A stretch of 64,000 nucleotides of DNA. It comes from Chitinophaga oryzae. Its GTDB lineage: Bacteria > Bacteroidota > Bacteroidia > Chitinophagales > Chitinophagaceae. Numbering within the stretch: the stretch's first letter is position 1; each line of letters starts with the position of its first letter. Below, one piece after another: positions 60,210 through 64,000 of this stretch. The stretch spans positions 2,542,001-2,606,000 of the forward strand of contig NZ_CP051204.2 of NCBI RefSeq assembly GCF_012516375.2, in the 5' to 3' direction. The notes beneath the pieces were generated by a model, which was given only the letters and a program-made list of their open reading frames with translations, had not been told where the DNA came from and ran no database searches. Made by a program: the position numbers and the translations under genes.

Positions 60210-62219
60210 ATGAACTTTAAATCCGGTTTATTAACCTTTGTTCTGGGTTGTCTGTGTACCATTGGAACCCTGGCGCAGGATGCTGCCAAAATCAAATATG
60301 GTAAAATTTCCAAAGAAGACTTTAATGTGGCTGCTGTCGCCGGAGATTCCGGAGCACATGCGATCGTCCTCTCAAAGATCGGGTCCTCCCGCTTTGAATC
60401 GGATGGAAGCGGGCTTCGCCTGGTCTATAAAGTGCATACCCGCATTAAAATCATCGATAAAAACGCCTACGACCTGGCTACGGTCAAAATCGGGCTGTAT
60501 AAAGGAAGCTCCGATGAGGAAAAACTGCAGAACCTGAAAGCCGCCGCTTATAGCCTCGAAAACGGGGAAGTAGTGGAAACGAAGATGGATAGCAAAAACA
60601 TCTTCACCGACAAACAGGATAAAAATATGGTGGTGAAGAAATTTGCCATACCGGCAGTAAAGGAAGGTTCTATCATCGAATACTCCTATACCGTGCTCTC
60701 TCCTTATTTCCAGTACCTGCGGGCCTGGGACTTCCAGGGAGAATACCCCGTGCGCTACAGCGAATACAGCGTAGGCATCCCCGAATACTTCGATTACATG
60801 CAGATCCCCCAGGGATATGAAAAGTTCGTCTTCTCCAAAGAACAGAGCCGCACTACCATGAGCTTCCGGACAAACAGCCACAACGCGGGCCAGTCAGAGG
60901 TAATCACCGTAACGCCCTCCGTCACCATTTATAAATGGTACCTGAAAGATGTGCCGGCTATCCGTGATGAAGATTACATCACCACCACCGATAACTATAT
61001 CAACCGGATGGAGTTCCAGCTGTCTTCCATCAACTGGCCCAACGAGCCGTCCAAGCCGGTGAGAAGCACCTGGCCCAAACTGATGGAGGAACTGATGAAA
61101 GATGAAAACTTCGGCTCCGCCCTCGGTAATAACAACGGCTTCCTCGGCGACGTGGTAGACGGTCTTACGAAAGACGCTAAAACAGACGCTGAAAAAGCCG
61201 CCGCCATTTATCACTGGGTAAGAAGCAATTTCACCTGCACAGAACAATCCGGCGTATGGATCTTCAGAAGCCTGAAAACCATCTTCAACAGCAAAAACGG
61301 TACGACCGCGGAAATCAACCTGCTGTTGACTGCCATGCTGAAACGGGCCAAACTGGATGCCTACCCGGTACTCCTCAGTACCCGGGACAATGGTCACATC
61401 TACCCGTTCTATCCGTTGCTGTCCCGCTTTAACTATACCATCACCGGTGTAAAGCTGGACGAGAAGTTCGTCAGCCTCGACGCGTCTGATCCGCTGCTGG
61501 GATTTGCCCGCCTCTCTCCGCGTTGCTACAACGGGCCCGCCCGTATCGTGGACGAAAACGCTAACGGCGTGTCTTACGAAGCCGATTCCCTGCGCGAACA
61601 GAAATTTACCAGCGTGATGTTTGGCAAGATCGAAAATGGCATGTTGGAAGGCTCTTTCCAGCAAAGACCCACCTACTTTGAATCTTACAAAGTCCGCAAA
61701 ATAGTACAGGAAAAGAACCAGGATGAGTTCTTCGATAAAGTACGTAAAGGTTTTGTTGGGGAAGTAGAGCTGGCCAACAAGGAAGTGGAAGACCTGAAAA
61801 CACTGGAGTCCCCGGTAATGCTGAAGTTCGATTTTAAAATCAAACTGGATAATGACGAGATGATCTATCTCAACCCCATGCTCACCGAAAACAACCGCAC
61901 GAATGTCTTCAAATCGGCGGAACGCAAATTCCCGGTGGAAATGGAAGCGGTATATGACGAAATTTATTCCATGAACATGGACGTGCCGGAAGGCTATGAG
62001 GTGGAGGAACTGCCTAAATCCGCCATGGCCAAATACAATGAAGACGAGGGACTCTTCCAGTACCTGGTCCAGCAGCAGGATGGCCACATACAGCTGCGCT
62101 CCCGGGTGAAACTGAATAAAGCCAACTTCGCCCCGGAAGATTATCCTTCGTTGCGTGAGTTCTTTGACCTGGTAGTGAAAAAACAGGCAGAACAGATTGT
62201 ATTAAAAAAGAAAAAATAA
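60210..62219 (+). CDS. Secreted DUF3857 protein with degenerate transglutaminase-like domain
   Basis: 669 residues from the ATG at 60210, which gives the signal peptide MNFKSGLLTFVLGCLCTIGTLAQ; the in-frame GTG at 60186 falls in the -7 box. DUF3857 covers about 50-250 (YKVHTRIKIIDKNAYDLATVKI, VKKFAIPAVKEGSIIEYSYTVLSPY). A transglutaminase-like domain follows (KAAAIYHWVRSNFTCTEQ, IFNSKNGTTAEINLLLTAMLKRA). The catalytic Cys of the GDC motif is replaced (GTT), so it is probably inactive. A C-terminal beta domain follows. It lies three bases before a paralogue that keeps the Cys. Substrate-binding or scaffold role inferred. Confidence 0.88.
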   Translation: MNFKSGLLTFVLGCLCTIGTLAQDAAKIKYGKISKEDFNVAAVAGDSGAHAIVLSKIGSSRFESDGSGLRLVYKVHTRIKIIDKNAYDLATVKIGLYKGSSDEEKLQNLKAAAYSLENGEVVETKMDSKNIFTDKQDKNMVVKKFAIPAVKEGSIIEYSYTVLSPYFQYLRAWDFQGEYPVRYSEYSVGIPEYFDYMQIPQGYEKFVFSKEQSRTTMSFRTNSHNAGQSEVITVTPSVTIYKWYLKDVPAIRDEDYITTTDNYINRMEFQLSSINWPNEPSKPVRSTWPKLMEELMKDENFGSALGNNNGFLGDVVDGLTKDAKTDAEKAAAIYHWVRSNFTCTEQSGVWIFRSLKTIFNSKNGTTAEINLLLTAMLKRAKLDAYPVLLSTRDNGHIYPFYPLLSRFNYTITGVKLDEKFVSLDASDPLLGFARLSPRCYNGPARIVDENANGVSYEADSLREQKFTSVMFGKIENGMLEGSFQQRPTYFESYKVRKIVQEKNQDEFFDKVRKGFVGEVELANKEVEDLKTLESPVMLKFDFKIKLDNDEMIYLNPMLTENNRTNVFKSAERKFPVEMEAVYDEIYSMNMDVPEGYEVEELPKSAMAKYNEDEGLFQYLVQQQDGHIQLRSRVKLNKANFAPEDYPSLREFFDLVVKKQAEQIVLKKKK

Positions 62220-62222
62220 CCC

Positions 62223-64000
62223 ATGAAATTATTGTCATCCCTTGCAGCCGCTTTATTCTGCTGTACCAGGCTGATGGCCGGCGACCCGGTGTATCCCGCA
62301 AAGGCTATCCCGGACTCCATGCAGCAAAACGCCCACCTGGTGAAACGGTTTGAGGAAATTACCCAAACCATCTCCGGACCCAGGGAAGTGAACGTGGTAA
62401 CCCGGTATGTGCTGACGGTACTGGACCAGGAAGGGGCCGATGCCACTATGCTCGTCAGAAGCTATAGTAAACAGGTCGATGTAAGGTCCATCAGCGGGGC
62501 GTTGTATGACGCCGACGGTAAACTGATAAAAAAACTGAAACAGTCAGATATCAAAGACCTGAGCGTAGATGGCGACGGCAGCCTCATGACTGACACCCGC
62601 TACAAAGTACACCGGTTCTATCATAACGTCTACCCCTATACGGTGGAGTATGAAGTGGAGGAGCGGCTACATAACACCTACAACCTCCGCTCATGGATGC
62701 CGCAGGCAAAAAAAGACTGTACCGTAGAGTCTTCCCGCTTCACAGTGGTAACGCCGGCGGACTATCAGTTGCGTTACCTGGCTTCCGGTGTGGGCGACAA
62801 ACCGGCGGTGACCGAGAAAGGGAAACTGGTGTACACCTGGGAAGTAAAGAACGTGCCTGCACTGGCAGACGAGCCTTATTCCAAAGAGTTCGTGGAACTG
62901 AGCGCCAATGTGCTCATATCGCCCTCCGCTTTCAAAATTGATGATTACGAAGGCAACGGCGCCACCTGGGAAGGGCTGGGCAAATTCGGTTACACCATCA
63001 ATGCCGGACGCGACGAGCTGCCGGACAATATCAAACAGAAGGTGCATGAACTGATTGCCGGGCAGTCCTCCAAAGCACAGCAGATACAGACGCTCTATAA
63101 ATGGTTGCAGCAAAACTACCGTTACATCAGCATCCAGCTGGGAATCGGCGGACTACAGACCTTCGACGCCAAAACCGTGGCCGCCAAAGGTTATGGCGAT
63201 TGTAAGGCTTTGTCCAATTATATGATGGCGCTGCTGAAAGAAGCCGGTATTAAATCGTATTGCGCCTGGGTGAAAGCCGGGGATGGTGAGAAATATCTCA
63301 ACGAAAAATTCCCGGACGACGACTTCAACCACGTAATCCTGTGTGTGCCGGATAAAGACACTACCTGGCTGGAATGTACCAGCGGTACGCTCCCCGCAGG
63401 ATACCTCGGCGGCTTTACGTCAGACAGGGCCGTGCTGCTCCTCACGGAAGAAGGCGGAAAACTGGTGCATACCCCGGCGATGGGTATGCAGGACAACCGC
63501 CAGGTGCGTACGGTCAATGCCGTGATGCAGGACAACGGTAATTTGAAGGTTTCTTCCGTAACTCTGCGCAGCGGGGAAGAACAGGAAGACCTGCATCATA
63601 TCCTGCATGTGCTCAGTAAAGACAAGCAGCTGGAGGTAATGCGTAAATCCCTGGACCTGTCCAGTTATGATGTTGGTAAGTACGAATGCAGGGAGAAGCC
63701 TGCGCTCGTTCCCGAGATAGAAGAGCAGCTGGACCTTAGCTGTAACGCTTATGCAACGGTAACGGGTAAACGGATTTTTGTGGTGCCTAATATCCTGAAC
63801 CGGAGCATCCGTAAACTGGATGCCGATAGCAACAGGGTTTCCGACCTGGTGTTGAAATACGCGTTCATGCATACAGACTCTGTTACCATCACGGTGCCGG
63901 AAGGATATAGAGCAGAAGCGCTGCCCGCGCCGGTGGCGCTGCAGACCAAATTCGGCAGCTACAGCGCCGTGGCCACAATGAAGGGGAATACTATCACCTA
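62223..64000 (+). CDS. Secreted DUF3857/transglutaminase-like protein, 3' partial
   Basis: Open from the ATG at 62223 to the window end, about 592 residues visible. N-terminus MKLLSSLAAALFCCTRLMAGD is a signal peptide. DUF3857: VNVVTRYVLTVLDQEGADATM, YHNVYPYTVEYEVEERLHNTYNLRSW. The transglutaminase-like core is intact: KWLQQNYRYISIQLGIGG, KGYGDCKALSNYMMALLKEAGI (catalytic Cys in GDC), DDDFNHVILCVPDKDTTWLECTSG (His and acid). It follows the Cys-less paralogue by three bases. The two gene products probably form an active/inactive pair in the periplasm or at the surface. Physiological substrate unknown. Confidence 0.9.
   Translation, partial: MKLLSSLAAALFCCTRLMAGDPVYPAKAIPDSMQQNAHLVKRFEEITQTISGPREVNVVTRYVLTVLDQEGADATMLVRSYSKQVDVRSISGALYDADGKLIKKLKQSDIKDLSVDGDGSLMTDTRYKVHRFYHNVYPYTVEYEVEERLHNTYNLRSWMPQAKKDCTVESSRFTVVTPADYQLRYLASGVGDKPAVTEKGKLVYTWEVKNVPALADEPYSKEFVELSANVLISPSAFKIDDYEGNGATWEGLGKFGYTINAGRDELPDNIKQKVHELIAGQSSKAQQIQTLYKWLQQNYRYISIQLGIGGLQTFDAKTVAAKGYGDCKALSNYMMALLKEAGIKSYCAWVKAGDGEKYLNEKFPDDDFNHVILCVPDKDTTWLECTSGTLPAGYLGGFTSDRAVLLLTEEGGKLVHTPAMGMQDNRQVRTVNAVMQDNGNLKVSSVTLRSGEEQEDLHHILHVLSKDKQLEVMRKSLDLSSYDVGKYECREKPALVPEIEEQLDLSCNAYATVTGKRIFVVPNILNRSIRKLDADSNRVSDLVLKYAFMHTDSVTITVPEGYRAEALPAPVALQTKFGSYSAVATMKGNTIT

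Noticed and set aside
60894..62087. 397-codon open frame antisense to the DUF3857 gene
   Set aside because: It is a shadow of a real gene; the translation is Phe/His-rich without recognisable structure.

Overview
The window reads as chromosomal DNA of a Bacteroidota bacterium, most likely a Chitinophaga-like member of the Chitinophagaceae. Reasons: two SusC/SusD outer-membrane pairs, lipoproteins with Bacteroidota lipoboxes, barrel proteins ending in aromatic residues, DUF3857, DUF4159 and DUF58 proteins, and many -7 promoter elements of the TAnnTTTG type (often TAnnTTCG) with almost no Shine-Dalgarno sequences. No rRNA, tRNA, CRISPR array, prophage or intact insertion sequence was found. The taxonomic placement is inference from gene content.

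Layout. 1-7.7 kb: a polysaccharide-utilisation operon susC (5' cut by the window edge) - susD - two secreted sulfatases, pointing to a sulfated glycan. 7.7-19.5 kb: NmrA-like oxidoreductase, TonB-dependent siderophore receptor, barrel protein, lipoprotein, a probable propeller protein, a DbpA-type DEAD-box helicase, a two-gene HipS/HipT-like kinase module without a visible hipB, a TetR operon, pepE and a lipoprotein aldose 1-epimerase. 19.5-24.1 kb: a second susCD pair on the minus strand, followed by about 1 kb without a convincing gene.

25-38.8 kb: a large locus, DUF4159 (divergent) and MoxR - DUF58 - BatA-like - DUF4175-like - membrane protein, followed by two tandem TldD/TldE (PmbA) metalloprotease pairs. 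The second tldD carries a single-base frameshift. MoxR, DUF58 and BatA-type proteins usually form a chaperone/von Willebrand-like membrane complex. Here it is joined to a duplicated, probably exported TldD/E protease.

39-50.6 kb: assorted single genes (alpha/beta hydrolases, SDR, LacX-like epimerase, a primase-motif-like protein, barrel proteins), then a tolC - MFP - RND efflux operon. It is preceded by a TetR gene, an 18-bp minisatellite, two terminator hairpins and repeated operator-like sites. 51.7-54.6 kb: a decayed histidine-kinase fragment, an RsbQ-like hydrolase with a GAF-PAS protein that lacks an output domain, and a divergent HAD gene sharing a perfect inverted repeat with rsbQ. 54.7-64 kb: an NrtR-like regulator, a phosphodiesterase-alkaline phosphatase fusion, an RBBP9-like hydrolase preceded by a probable small RNA or leader, a DUF4350-like protein, queG, and two DUF3857/transglutaminase genes, the last cut by the window edge.

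All identifications come from reading translated sequence by eye; no database search was run.
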